DNA from: Aureitalea sp. L0-47 | Lineage (GTDB): Bacteria; Bacteroidota; Bacteroidia; Flavobacteriales; Flavobacteriaceae | Assembly (NCBI RefSeq): GCF_026126405.1 | Contig: NZ_JAFMTQ010000006.1 | Span: 103,498 to 167,497, forward strand | Reading direction: 5' to 3' | DNA: 64,000 nucleotides | In this document: positions 18,182-27,012 of the stretch, one piece after another | How positions within the stretch are numbered: the stretch's first letter is position 1 | Layout: each line of letters begins with the position of its first letter | The notes under the pieces: generated by a model | The model's input: only the letters and a program-made list of their open reading frames with translations | Told to the model about the DNA's origin: nothing | Database searches by the model: none | Position numbers and translations under genes: made by a program

Positions 18182-19144
18182 TTAAGTGGTAACTTTAGCT
18201 TCAATACCCTGCAAATACCTCTCCGCATCCAGTGCTGCCATACATCCTGTGCCAGCCGCGGTTACTGCCTGTCGATAGTCCTTATCCTGAACATCACCAC
18301 TGGCAAATACTCCGGGCTTATTCGTCTCGGTAGTCTTACCTTCGGTTATGATATAACCGGTATCGTCCATATCCAGCTGCCCTTTGAAGATTTCTGTATT
18401 CGGCTTATGCCCAATAGCAATGAAAAGACCGGTAATTGGGATCTCTTCGATCTCCCCGGTTACGTTATTCTTCATCTTTAACCCTTCAACCACCATATCT
18501 CCAACAACTTCCTCGACTTCCGTGTTATATCGCAGATCGATGTTCTTAGCTGCATTTACCCGATGCTGCATGGCCTTAGAGGCCCGCATTTCATCACGAC
18601 GCACCAGCATGGTTACTTTGTTACAGATCTTTGAGAGATAAGTAGCCTCTTCCGCTGCTGTATCTCCACCTCCAACTATTGCAACGTCCTGACCTTTATA
18701 AAAGAACCCGTCACAAACGGCGCAGGCAGAAACTCCTCCGCCTCTAAGCCGCTGCTCACTTGGAAGCCCCAGATATTTCGCAGTGGCGCCGGTAGAAATT
18801 ATCACAGTTTCCGCTTCGATCTCTTTGGTATTATCAACCACAGCCTTGTGAATACCACCTTCTTCATCACTCAATTCCACAGAAGTCACCATTCCAATGC
18901 GTACTTCGGTTCCGAAACGCTCTGCTTGTTGCTGAAGCTGCACCATCATAGTTGGGCCATCGATACCTTCCGGGTAACCGGGAAAATTATCTACCTCAGT
19001 TGTAGTAGTGAGTTGCCCACCCGGCTCAAGACCTGTGTAAACTACAGGCTTAAGGTCGGCGCGAGCCGCATATATCGCGGCTGTATAACCGGCAGGGCCC
19101 GATCCGATGATCAGACATTTTATTCTTTCAATTTGTTCAGACAT
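18182..19144 (-). CDS. trxB: Thioredoxin-disulfide reductase
   Basis: 320 residues. The FAD-binding motif GSGPAGYTAAIYAAR is near residue 14. The redox pair Cys141-Ala-Val-Cys144 is followed by DG, the NADPH-binding GGGDTAAEEA lies near residue 160, and the C-terminal motif is VFASGDVQDKDYRQA. By family it reduces thioredoxin with NADPH in the cytoplasm. A thioredoxin gene lies elsewhere in the window, at 33806. Confidence 0.96.
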   Translation of the reverse strand: MSEQIERIKCLIIGSGPAGYTAAIYAARADLKPVVYTGLEPGGQLTTTTEVDNFPGYPEGIDGPTMMVQLQQQAERFGTEVRIGMVTSVELSDEEGGIHKAVVDNTKEIEAETVIISTGATAKYLGLPSEQRLRGGGVSACAVCDGFFYKGQDVAIVGGGDTAAEEATYLSKICNKVTMLVRRDEMRASKAMQHRVNAAKNIDLRYNTEVEEVVGDMVVEGLKMKNNVTGEIEEIPITGLFIAIGHKPNTEIFKGQLDMDDTGYIITEGKTTETNKPGVFASGDVQDKDYRQAVTAAGTGCMAALDAERYLQGIEAKVTT

Positions 19145-19315
19145 AGTTGTTATTCTCTTGAATTTCTGCTGAAGTAAAAGTAGTAACTTTCACCTAAACC
19201 TTACAGTAAAAGTTATCAATAAAAAGGATGGATTTATCAAGAATCGCTATTTGGCATTCTATTGGGTAAAAAGCGTCCCATCATCTTTACACACATATTG
19301 TATTGCCCTATCTAT

Positions 19316-19358
19316 TGACAACCGTCAGTAATACTTCAGCAGGAAACCGCTATCTTTA
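19316..19358 (+). promoter_or_regulatory. FNR/CRP-type operator plus -7 box for a universal stress protein gene
   Basis: Palindrome TGACAACCGTCA at 19316-19327. TATCTTTA begins at 19351, 29.5 bp from the palindrome centre. The expected transcript start would leave a leader of only about 13 nt before the ATG at 19376. Confidence 0.7.
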
Positions 19359-19375
19359 TTCCATAAGTCAGTGAG

Positions 19376-20206
19376 ATGAAAAATATACTATTGCCTACCG
19401 ATTTTTCAGAAAATTCATTTCAGGCCATGGATTATGCCATGAAGTACTTCTCCGGGCAGAATATGAAGTTTGTTATTCTGAACATTCAGAAATCGTCAGA
19501 CTATATCATGGACGATCTAATGACGGCATCTCCAGGTTCCTCCGTTCACGAGGCAATTTCCGCAGATAATAAGTCCAAAATCAATGATGTGGTGGATCGC
19601 TACAGATCCGAATATAGCGATGAAGCTTTCGAATTTGAAGGATTGTTCGATTTTGATGTTTTCATTGATGGTATTGCTCAAACCGTGGCTTCCCGAAACA
19701 TTGATCTTATAGTAATGGGAACAAATGGGGCGAGCGGGGCCAGGGAAGCAATCTTCGGAAGTAACACCCTTAACGTAATTCGGCAAATTAAATGTCCGGT
19801 ACTTGCTATTCCCGAAAACTACGAGTTTGATGAGTTAAAAAAAATGTTGTTCACGGTGATCGATGAGAAGTATCCTTCGGAAGAAGCATTGCAACCCTTC
19901 ATGGACTTTATTGAGCTGTACAAGCCCGAGTTGCACATACTCCACATAGATGAAAAACGCAGCAATTCCGAAGTTGAAAGCAGCAAGGAGTTCAATAGTA
20001 TGTTTGATGATCTAAGAGTTAAGAATCACTATCTGAAAGGAATTCCGGCACCCATGGCCATTCATTCCTTCACCCAACTCATTAGCGTAGACATGCACAG
20101 TATTCTTATCGAACAGAAGCAATTCCTGGACAGGTTCATCCATGGATCGGATACTTCAAAGATAAGCTATGCGACAAAGGTTCCTCTTCTTGTAATGCAC
20201 GACTAG
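19376..20206 (+). CDS. Universal stress protein, two tandem UspA domains
   Basis: 276 residues. The N-terminal domain starts MKNILLPTDFSENSFQAMDY and carries the nucleotide-binding pattern G-x2-G-x9-G-S at MGTNGASGAREAIFGSN. The second domain (from about residue 150) has lost that pattern and ends KVPLLVMHD. It is divergent from trxB and is preceded by an FNR-type operator. By family these proteins support survival in energy-poor or stressed cells; the exact activity is not known. Confidence 0.9.
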   Translation: MKNILLPTDFSENSFQAMDYAMKYFSGQNMKFVILNIQKSSDYIMDDLMTASPGSSVHEAISADNKSKINDVVDRYRSEYSDEAFEFEGLFDFDVFIDGIAQTVASRNIDLIVMGTNGASGAREAIFGSNTLNVIRQIKCPVLAIPENYEFDELKKMLFTVIDEKYPSEEALQPFMDFIELYKPELHILHIDEKRSNSEVESSKEFNSMFDDLRVKNHYLKGIPAPMAIHSFTQLISVDMHSILIEQKQFLDRFIHGSDTSKISYATKVPLLVMHD

Positions 20207-20207
20207 C

Positions 20208-21194
20208 CTATAATTCGTATTCCGGACTCTTGCCGGTATTCCAGCTGTTCAGGTTGTGGAAAGTAGTTTCGGCTATTTTCTCAAGGGCTTCTACGGTAGC
20301 AAAGGCCTGATGAGGAGTAAGTACTACATTCGGGTGATCAATTAATTTCTTCAGGTTGGAATCTTTCAGCGCCTCTCCCCTTCTGTCGTAGAAATAAACC
20401 CCACTCTCCTTATCGTAGACGTCGGAAGCATATCCCCCCAGTTTACCTGAATCCAAGGCATCCAAGATAGCGGGAGTATGAACAATAGCACCTCGTGCGA
20501 TATTCACTACAAGCGATTTATCCTTCATTCCGGATATCACATCAGAATCTAAGAGATGGTAGGTTTCCGAAGTAAGTGGAAGGCAAACCATAAGGACATC
20601 GCATAGTCCCTGCATTTCCTGTTTACTCAGATAGGTCACTCCATATTGATTGTGAAGCGCCAGATTAGGCTTTAGGTCATTTGCATAGATCTCACAACCA
20701 AAGCCGTGCAGCAATCTCACAACTACACTACCGATAGCACCCGTACCAAGAACGCCAACTTTTTTACGATACAGATCGAAACCAATGAGACTCGAAAGTG
20801 TAAAATCCTGTTCCTTCATCTGTTCGTGAGCTCTCACTATCTTCCTATTTAAGGCCAGTAAAAGGGCCATCGCATGTTCCGCAATTGCGTAGGGTGAATA
20901 CGCAGGGGCATGAGCAACCCTGATATTAAATTTTTCTGCCGTTTTCAGGTGGATATTATCGTAACCCGTGGAGCGAAGCGCAACGTATTTTACCCCAAAA
21001 TCATGGAGCTTTTCCAGGACGTTTGTAGAGGCATCGTCGGCCGAAAAAATAGAAATGGCGTCATAGCCAAGTGCCTTCATTGCCGTATTAGTGGTTAACC
21101 TGTCGCGTGTGTAAATAACTTCAAGCCCTTCAGTATTTGCAGCTTTGAGATAGGGAATTTCAAAATCTTTTGAGCTATAGATCAGTACTTTCAT
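20208..21194 (-). CDS. D-2-hydroxyacid dehydrogenase, D-lactate dehydrogenase-like
   Basis: 328 residues. The NAD-binding motif GVLGTGAIGSVVVRLLHGFG is near residue 148. The catalytic arginine lies in ARGAIVHTPAILDAL, and the catalytic histidine in VVLTPHQAFAT. The YASDVYDKE segment matches fermentative D-lactate dehydrogenases. It would reduce pyruvate to D-lactate with NADH, fitting an oxygen-limited lifestyle. The start overlaps the stop of the upstream lipoprotein gene by 4 bp. Confidence 0.9.
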   Translation of the reverse strand: MKVLIYSSKDFEIPYLKAANTEGLEVIYTRDRLTTNTAMKALGYDAISIFSADDASTNVLEKLHDFGVKYVALRSTGYDNIHLKTAEKFNIRVAHAPAYSPYAIAEHAMALLLALNRKIVRAHEQMKEQDFTLSSLIGFDLYRKKVGVLGTGAIGSVVVRLLHGFGCEIYANDLKPNLALHNQYGVTYLSKQEMQGLCDVLMVCLPLTSETYHLLDSDVISGMKDKSLVVNIARGAIVHTPAILDALDSGKLGGYASDVYDKESGVYFYDRRGEALKDSNLKKLIDHPNVVLTPHQAFATVEALEKIAETTFHNLNSWNTGKSPEYEL

Positions 21195-21826
21195 TCGGGG
21201 ACGATTACTAATTCTTTTTCTTTCAGATTATTAAGAAGGGTTCGCACATATTCATTCACATTCCGTTCGCGATTATATGGATCGACAATATCGATTCTTC
21301 CTCTCCACAACAATTCTCGTTCTTTGCCGGGACAAATACAGAAAACCGTGGTTTCCGTATGATAGACCTTATACGATTGCGTGTTATTTCTTCTATACAG
21401 GTTCTGGTTGGTGCGATAGTAATCCTTGAAATTCTGAAAATCATTTACGAATCCTCGTACCGCCTGGACGGTGGTTACTTTTTCTTCAGTACCTGTTATC
21501 CTTGAGATCATCACCGCATCGAAACCCGCATCGAGCAACCTACCCTCAATGGTACTCAATTCGTCATCTGTTTTATTTGAATCAGTAAAGGAGCCTTCAA
21601 AGAAATCAATGCTCCTAACGGCGATTATCTTTTCCTTTTCCAATCCGGACGACAGCTTATCTTCGAAAGTTCTTCGAAGTTCCGTATCGGCAGTCATTCC
21701 AATTACCAGTACTTTGTTGGCTTCATATACAGGTGTATCAGGGCTTTCCCATTCTTCAATAATCCGCGTGGAGGAACATGACCACAAAGCCACTAAGGCA
21801 ATCAGGAGAAGCATTGTCTTGTGCAT
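21191..21826 (-). CDS. Hypothetical lipoprotein
   Basis: 211 residues. The signal ends in a lipobox LWSC (cysteine near residue 17) followed by SSTRIIEEWESPD. The rest resembles DUF4136-like lipoproteins (KVLVIGMTADTELRRTFEDKL), but I am not certain of the family. It precedes and overlaps the D-lactate dehydrogenase gene by 4 bp, so the two are probably cotranscribed. Function is unknown. Confidence 0.75.
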   Translation of the reverse strand: MHKTMLLLIALVALWSCSSTRIIEEWESPDTPVYEANKVLVIGMTADTELRRTFEDKLSSGLEKEKIIAVRSIDFFEGSFTDSNKTDDELSTIEGRLLDAGFDAVMISRITGTEEKVTTVQAVRGFVNDFQNFKDYYRTNQNLYRRNNTQSYKVYHTETTVFCICPGKERELLWRGRIDIVDPYNRERNVNEYVRTLLNNLKEKELVIVPE

Positions 21827-21910
21827 AGCGAAGATGTTTACAGTTTTAGGTTTTAGTTAATTATTCTCCGTTGTGATTTGTGATGATAGTAGTGTATCTT
21901 TTTAAATCTG

Positions 21911-22375
21911 CTATTTAACCTCCGTATCTCCGGGCTTAAGCAGTCTTCGTTTTTTCTTTTCTTTGAGGATTTTTTTAATGAGTCTGAATACCCGTCGCTT
22001 CAGCTTTTTAAATTTAGATAAGTTAGCTACGGTTTCAAACATAAGCTGATAATGTAGCGTCTTATATTCGTCCTCTTCATCGGGGATATCGATGTCATCC
22101 AATAAAGTTTCCAAAGTATTGGAATGTTTCATCAGTTTCTTGATCAGTGGTTTTACACTCTTCTTTTGTTTACTAAGCTCTAAGGCGATCTTCCTGCTTT
22201 CTTCAAATAGGTCTTCACTTAGCAGTTCCAGAGTATGGCTCTTGATAAGGTTTGAGAGAAAAGAAATTTCAGATTTAAGGAAACGCAATTCCGAAAGGCA
22301 GGTAATAGTATCTTCATGGAGCCCTTCAGGACTTCTCCACTCTATGTATTTTATTGATGAAGGATTGATATGCAT
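21911..22375 (-). CDS. Hypothetical helical protein downstream of hsp20
   Basis: I prefer the ATG at 22375 (MHINPSSIKYIEW) to the start at 22417 because it matches the start of the conserved part. The protein is about 154 residues, helical and lysine-rich at the C-terminus (LKRRVFRLIKKILKEKKKRRL). No family was recognised. It lies 67 bp after hsp20 on the same strand and is likely cotranscribed, which puts it in the FNR-type regulon by context. Confidence 0.68.
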   Translation of the reverse strand: MHINPSSIKYIEWRSPEGLHEDTITCLSELRFLKSEISFLSNLIKSHTLELLSEDLFEESRKIALELSKQKKSVKPLIKKLMKHSNTLETLLDDIDIPDEEDEYKTLHYQLMFETVANLSKFKKLKRRVFRLIKKILKEKKKRRLLKPGDTEVK

Positions 22376-22442
22376 AATGTTGATTTTAGCGTAAAAGGCA
22401 GAGAGCAGAACAGTCATCCTGCTTTCTGCCTTCTCTTAGAAG

Positions 22443-22886
22443 TTATTCAATCTCAATCTTCTTTTTAGGCTGTTCTATAGCAATTTCCTCTTTGAAAAGC
22501 TGTAGATTCAATAGCCCGTTATTGTAGGTTGCTTTAACTTCTTTATCTTGATTTACCGTGTTAGGTACTTTGATCTTGCGCTCGAAGGAATTATAACTGA
22601 ACTCTTTACGAGTATATCCTTCTACGTCTTCCTCAACTGTTTCTTTCTCCTTTTCGGCAGAAACTTTTAAAACATCATTTTCGAGAGATACTTCGATTTC
22701 GTCTTTGGAAAATCCGGGGATTGCCAATTCAATGTTATAAGTAGATTCAGTCTCCTTAACATTCATTGGTGGCAAACTCTTTCCATTTTCAAAGAAATCG
22801 TCATCAAATATATCACTCGTGTCAAACCATGTAGGAATACCACGATCTATCAGTGGCATTCTTCTTCTGAATTTAATAAGTGACAT
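22443..22886 (-). CDS. Small heat shock protein Hsp20 (alpha-crystallin domain)
   Basis: 147 residues. The alpha-crystallin domain covers about residues 40-135, with YNIELAIPGFSKDEIEVSLEN, VEGYTRKEFSYNSFER and a final strand ATYNNGLLNLQLF. An IAI motif near the C-terminus matches the I-x-I anchor of this family. By family it holds unfolding proteins without ATP. An FNR-type operator lies upstream, paralleling hspX in the mycobacterial hypoxia regulon. Confidence 0.95.
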   Translation of the reverse strand: MSLIKFRRRMPLIDRGIPTWFDTSDIFDDDFFENGKSLPPMNVKETESTYNIELAIPGFSKDEIEVSLENDVLKVSAEKEKETVEEDVEGYTRKEFSYNSFERKIKVPNTVNQDKEVKATYNNGLLNLQLFKEEIAIEQPKKKIEIE

Positions 22887-22926
22887 AGGATTATTGATTA
22901 AAAATTAATATTCTTTTACAATCTCT

Positions 22927-22969
22927 TAAATGTAGAAATAAGTTGAATTGCCGACAATGACAATTATCA
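22927..22969 (-). promoter_or_regulatory. FNR/CRP-type operator plus -7 box for hsp20
   Basis: Palindrome TGACAATTATCA at 22958-22969. On the reverse strand TACATTTA begins at 22934, 29.5 bp from the centre. Predicted leader about 36 nt. Confidence 0.72.
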
Positions 22970-23008
22970 GCTTTGACATCAATTGGGAGTATATTAACTT
23001 TAAGACTA

Positions 23009-24379
23009 TTAAACCATAACCGTCACTATATCAAACAGATGTGGTGTCTGAACCCGCCATTGATAACGGTCTTGTATTTTTGTTCGGAATACATCCCGGG
23101 CAGTGGGCTCACCGTGTATCAGAAATGTTTGTTCAGGTATGTTTTTTATTTCTGAAAGCCAGTCCAGGAGTTCCCCCTGGTCTGCATGAGCCGAAAGGCT
23201 TTCGATGTGATGGACCTCAGCTTTCACGGGGTAATACTTTCCGAAGATCTTCAGCTCATGAATACCTTCCAGTAGTTGACGGCCTCGTGTTCCCTCAGCT
23301 TGAAATCCTACCAGTAACACTGCGGTATTATCGTTATCCACGAGTTGTTTCAGGTAGGTCAAAACCCTTCCGCCAGTTACCATTCCGCTACCCGCGATCA
23401 CAACTTTTGGCCTGGGGTCATCTATGGTTTCCCAGGTCTCTCGATAGGACGTTATGATCTCCATCCGGCTCTGCATTGAACTAAATTCCGAAGGGTTTAG
23501 TTTGTACCATTCCGGATAACGCTCAAACACACTAAGCACATTGTTCCCCATTGGACTGTCGATGAAGATTGGGATATTCGGAATGCGGTTCTCCCTGTAC
23601 ATTTTCCACAGTAAATACATAAGCACTTGCAGGCGTTCCACAGCGAAAGACGGAATGATCAGGGCGCCACGACTATAAATAGTCTTGTTGATCAAATTGG
23701 AGAGTATCTCCGTTACGCTCTCCTCAGGGTGTAATTTGTTCCCGTATGTGCTCTCAACGAATAGGTAATCTGCCCATTCCGGCTTTTCCGGAGGGAATAA
23801 TAAATGATCGTTACTTCGTCCAATATCGCCCGAAAAAACAAATCGTTTATCGAAGATCTGCAATTCGATAAAAGTGGAACCAATGATATGTCCGTTGTAC
23901 CGAAAACGACATTTGCAATGCTCACTCAACGTGTTCCATTCATCCTTTTCAATTTCAGAAAAGAAATTCAAGGTAGCTTCTGCCTCTCGAATAGTATAGA
24001 AAGGTAAGGCCGGATCGTGTTTGGAATATCCTTCCTCATTGGCCTTTTCGGCCTCTTCCTCATGAATCTTTCCGCTGTCTTCCAGTATAATCTTTGTAAC
24101 GGCAAGTGTTGGAGCAGTTCCTACTATCTTTCCACGGAATCCCTGTTTTACCAATCTCGGCAGGTATCCTGTATGATCCAGGTGGCCGTGTGTGAGTAGT
24201 ACAAAATCAATCTTACCGGCATCGAATGGCAGCGGATCCCAGTTGCGTTCACGAAGTTCTTTTAACCCCTGGAACATCCCACAATCTACCATTATATTTA
24301 CTTCTTCCGTTTCCAGGACGAACTTGGAACCGGTTACTGTTCCGGCAGCCCCGAGGAAATGTATTTTCGCTGTTCTCAT
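23009..24379 (-). CDS. Beta-CASP metallo-beta-lactamase-fold hydrolase (RNA-specificity type)
   Basis: 456 residues. The metal-binding HxHxDH motif is in LLTHGHLDHTGYLP near residues 61-74, with further ligand regions FSGDIGRSND and VHHIESLSAHADQ. The beta-CASP insert contains ALIIPSFAVERLQ and VIAGSGMVTGGRVL. The family includes CPSF73-like RNases, so RNA cleavage is likely but not proven. It follows the ATP-cone gene by 5 bp in an operon led by a universal stress protein gene. Confidence 0.9.
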   Translation of the reverse strand: MRTAKIHFLGAAGTVTGSKFVLETEEVNIMVDCGMFQGLKELRERNWDPLPFDAGKIDFVLLTHGHLDHTGYLPRLVKQGFRGKIVGTAPTLAVTKIILEDSGKIHEEEAEKANEEGYSKHDPALPFYTIREAEATLNFFSEIEKDEWNTLSEHCKCRFRYNGHIIGSTFIELQIFDKRFVFSGDIGRSNDHLLFPPEKPEWADYLFVESTYGNKLHPEESVTEILSNLINKTIYSRGALIIPSFAVERLQVLMYLLWKMYRENRIPNIPIFIDSPMGNNVLSVFERYPEWYKLNPSEFSSMQSRMEIITSYRETWETIDDPRPKVVIAGSGMVTGGRVLTYLKQLVDNDNTAVLLVGFQAEGTRGRQLLEGIHELKIFGKYYPVKAEVHHIESLSAHADQGELLDWLSEIKNIPEQTFLIHGEPTARDVFRTKIQDRYQWRVQTPHLFDIVTVMV

Positions 24380-24384
24380 AAGAT

Positions 24385-25212
24385 TTAGAAATTACACAAC
24401 ATATTTACTTCCTCCAGTATTCTCTCTTTTCGGTTTTCGGAGATCCCAAGATGATCCAGGAAAAATTTGTCTTTGTACAACTGTCTGCAAAGCACAATAT
24501 CCCGACTTAGTAAAAACTGTTTCTCTCGTTTCGTGAGCAAAGTGGATACTGTTATTGGATAGAGTCCTAACCTGTCGATTCTTTCTTTAAGACTGTTTCC
24601 TTTGGGGTGATCCCAGCTTAGGAGGTATAGACCGCAGCAGAGGCCGTAATCCAGAGCGTCCTTGGTGAACCTGGTGTTGGTCACCACCCAGCCTTCCGTT
24701 GGCGTATCTACCTTTTGTTGAGCTACAATATCACGGTACCGGGAATCAATGTACAGCGGGATCTTCACATCGCAATTTCGGCTCTCATCACTGTGAAACT
24801 TACATTCCGCGATAATATAATCCGAGTTTTTACGAGCAATTACATCGACTTCATGGGTAACACATCTGCCATTGAGGAATTTCCCCACCTTTACCTCGTA
24901 ACCGGAATATTGCAAAAGAGCACCCACAAAGCGTTCAAAAGGAAAACCTGTAGGACCAAGTTCGTAAATGGCCTTCTTTAGTTTATACTTGGAAGCAAAA
25001 ATGGACTTTTTGCGTTTAAGCAGGGCGTATGCCCTGTTGTAGATCTCTTTAGTGCTTATTCCCTGGTACAGTTCATCCCTAACGGTATTGATAATGGACT
25101 TGATCGTAGTCTTGTCGGCTCCACTCCTTCTCAGGGAAGAACTCAGCTTATCCAGAGAGAAATCTACTTTCTCGCCAGTTGATTTGATGACTTGAAATTG
25201 CTCATCACTCAT
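24385..25212 (-). CDS. ATP-cone plus Mrr-like nuclease-fold protein
   Basis: 275 residues. The N-terminal ATP-cone (about residues 5-95) begins QVIKSTGEKVDFSLDKLSSSL. A restriction-endonuclease-like region follows, with the D-x(n)-ExK catalytic pattern in EVDVIARK...IIAECKFH. A helical C-terminal region completes the protein. The ATP-cone would make activity depend on nucleotide level. It lies between the universal stress protein gene (21 bp) and the beta-CASP gene (5 bp), so it is in the same operon. Confidence 0.84.
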   Translation of the reverse strand: MSDEQFQVIKSTGEKVDFSLDKLSSSLRRSGADKTTIKSIINTVRDELYQGISTKEIYNRAYALLKRKKSIFASKYKLKKAIYELGPTGFPFERFVGALLQYSGYEVKVGKFLNGRCVTHEVDVIARKNSDYIIAECKFHSDESRNCDVKIPLYIDSRYRDIVAQQKVDTPTEGWVVTNTRFTKDALDYGLCCGLYLLSWDHPKGNSLKERIDRLGLYPITVSTLLTKREKQFLLSRDIVLCRQLYKDKFFLDHLGISENRKERILEEVNMLCNF

Positions 25213-25233
25213 TCGATAGATTGCTTTTGAAGA

Positions 25234-26085
25234 TTAATTTCTCAAATCGTGTAACGCGAGTACAGGTACTTTGGAATGTATTCCCAGATCTTTAACGAGC
25301 GGCCTGGAAAATATACTTCCGAAGAAGGTATGCTTTTTATTGATAAAAGCGATCATACCACTACCCCTGTTATTCACGAACAATTCTACAGCTTCTCCAA
25401 TATCACTTTTCTCCATGGTATGATAACTGTATTCCAGACCTTCGAAACACTCTTCCAGCAGCTCTTTGTAATTCATTTGAGTTTCGCTGAGTTGTTTTTC
25501 GGTTTCAACGTGAAGGATACGGATCGGAGCTTTTGTGATCCTTGCGATATCAATAAGGTGTACCAACTCCCGTCTCTTGTAGTGTGTTTTAAAGCTTGTG
25601 GGAAATACGATTTCAGTGGGGTCCGAATACACAGTATCCGGAGGAATGGCCATTACCGGGCAGTTACGTTCCTTTTCCATAACGGTAACCGTATTACTTC
25701 CGAAGGAAACATTTAACGCATCCGTATCTCCCTTCGTACCCATGATCACAAGGTCTATATCCTTCAATTCTACCACTTCTTTGATGGCATCAAGCAGGTT
25801 GTCATTCTTCGAAATTGTAAAAAATTTATGGTCGGATTCGTCCTCGCGAAAGGATATTCTCTGAAGGATCTTCTCGAGTCCCTTCAATGATTTTTCCTTT
25901 ATTGCCTCCGCGTATTCGTTATTGGGTTGGGCAACAACAATGTTGTCCATGGCATAGCCGGAGAAGTTATACGTATTCAGAATGTAGAAATCACAGGATT
26001 CGTTCTTGTACAACTCGATTGCATATACGATGGCGTCCCATGCATTTCTGGAAAAGTCGGTGGGTAATAATATCTTTTTTCGCAT
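25234..26085 (-). CDS. Universal stress protein, tandem domains
   Basis: 283 residues. The N-domain begins KKILLPTDFSRNAWDAIVYA and has the ATP-type motif at MGTKGDTDALNVSFGSN. The C-domain keeps the fold but not the motif, reading NKKHTFFGSIFSRPLVK and ending KVPVLALHD. It leads an operon with the ATP-cone and beta-CASP genes. Its own FNR-type operator sits in the 62-bp gap to the next universal stress protein gene. Confidence 0.9.
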   Translation of the reverse strand: MRKKILLPTDFSRNAWDAIVYAIELYKNESCDFYILNTYNFSGYAMDNIVVAQPNNEYAEAIKEKSLKGLEKILQRISFREDESDHKFFTISKNDNLLDAIKEVVELKDIDLVIMGTKGDTDALNVSFGSNTVTVMEKERNCPVMAIPPDTVYSDPTEIVFPTSFKTHYKRRELVHLIDIARITKAPIRILHVETEKQLSETQMNYKELLEECFEGLEYSYHTMEKSDIGEAVELFVNNRGSGMIAFINKKHTFFGSIFSRPLVKDLGIHSKVPVLALHDLRN

Positions 26086-26107
26086 GGCCTGCGTTTTTAG
26101 TTGTCTT

Positions 26108-26150
26108 TAAATGTACACCACATATAGGCTAACTGCTATGATAAATATCA
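26108..26150 (-). promoter_or_regulatory. FNR/CRP-type operator plus -7 box inside the universal stress protein gene cluster
   Basis: Palindrome TGATAAATATCA at 26139-26150, touching the stop codon of the upstream gene. TACATTTA on the reverse strand begins at 26115, exactly 29.5 bp from the centre. Confidence 0.72.
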
Positions 26151-26993
26151 GCTAGCAGGTATAACGAGGTAAGGCGTTGATGGCCTTCTTCCTATCTTTT
26201 TCACGATCGATTCCCTGAACAATTGAACAATGAAGTTATGCTTGTAATAGATAATGGCGAGTAGATCCACATTGTGATTATCAACAAAGTAACTTAAGGT
26301 GGTAGTTATCCCGAAATTTGATTCCAGCCATTCTATGTTGCATTGAATATCACTCAATAAATTCATCAAAGCGTCAAGGTTCTTTCGCTGTGTATCGGTA
26401 ATAATTTCATGTTCCCGAACATGGAGAACTTTTATTTCTGAATTATGCAGTTTGGCCAGGTATAATAGCGCATCGAGGTCTGAAGGATGGTATTCTTTCT
26501 CAAAGGAGGTTGGAAAGGCCATAAGCTCAATAAACTGAAAAACAGCATTGGGAGGAACTACCAACACAGGAGTTTTCTTGATTCTGTCGATCACCTTGAT
26601 GGTATTACTTCCCAATATCACCTCCTTTGCTCCGGTTCGCCCTTTGGTGCCCATGACAACAAAGTCTACCTTACGTTGAATACATATCCGGTTCATTGCA
26701 CGCGGCAGTGACATGGCAGTTGAGATCACGTCGAATTTATGGCCGCATCCCCTGGTGTCCTCAATGAGTCGTGCCTTTACTTCTTCACATTTGCTATCGG
26801 ATTCATCGTATAGAGCGTCCAAAATCTCTTTTGATTGGCTGATATCCACCAGGGACGTTAGTCTTGAAGCTTCAACCTCAATTGAGTGAAGTATATAAAT
26901 AATACAAGGTTTCTTTTCAAAGAGCCGACTGGCATAAATGAGAGCATTGTATGCATTTTCAGAAAAATCCGTAGGTACTAAAATTTTCTTCAT
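26148..26993 (-). CDS. Universal stress protein, tandem domains
   Basis: 281 residues. The N-domain starts KKILVPTDFSENAYNALIYA with nucleotide motif MGTKGRTGAKEVILGSN. The C-domain is degenerate at the motif (YYKHNFIVQLFRESIVK) and ends STPYLVIPA. Third gene of a run of three close universal stress protein genes; the gap to its upstream neighbour is 19 bp. Confidence 0.9.
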   Translation of the reverse strand: MKKILVPTDFSENAYNALIYASRLFEKKPCIIYILHSIEVEASRLTSLVDISQSKEILDALYDESDSKCEEVKARLIEDTRGCGHKFDVISTAMSLPRAMNRICIQRKVDFVVMGTKGRTGAKEVILGSNTIKVIDRIKKTPVLVVPPNAVFQFIELMAFPTSFEKEYHPSDLDALLYLAKLHNSEIKVLHVREHEIITDTQRKNLDALMNLLSDIQCNIEWLESNFGITTTLSYFVDNHNVDLLAIIYYKHNFIVQLFRESIVKKIGRRPSTPYLVIPAS

Positions 26994-27012
26994 GATCTTG
27001 CCTTTTATAAGG

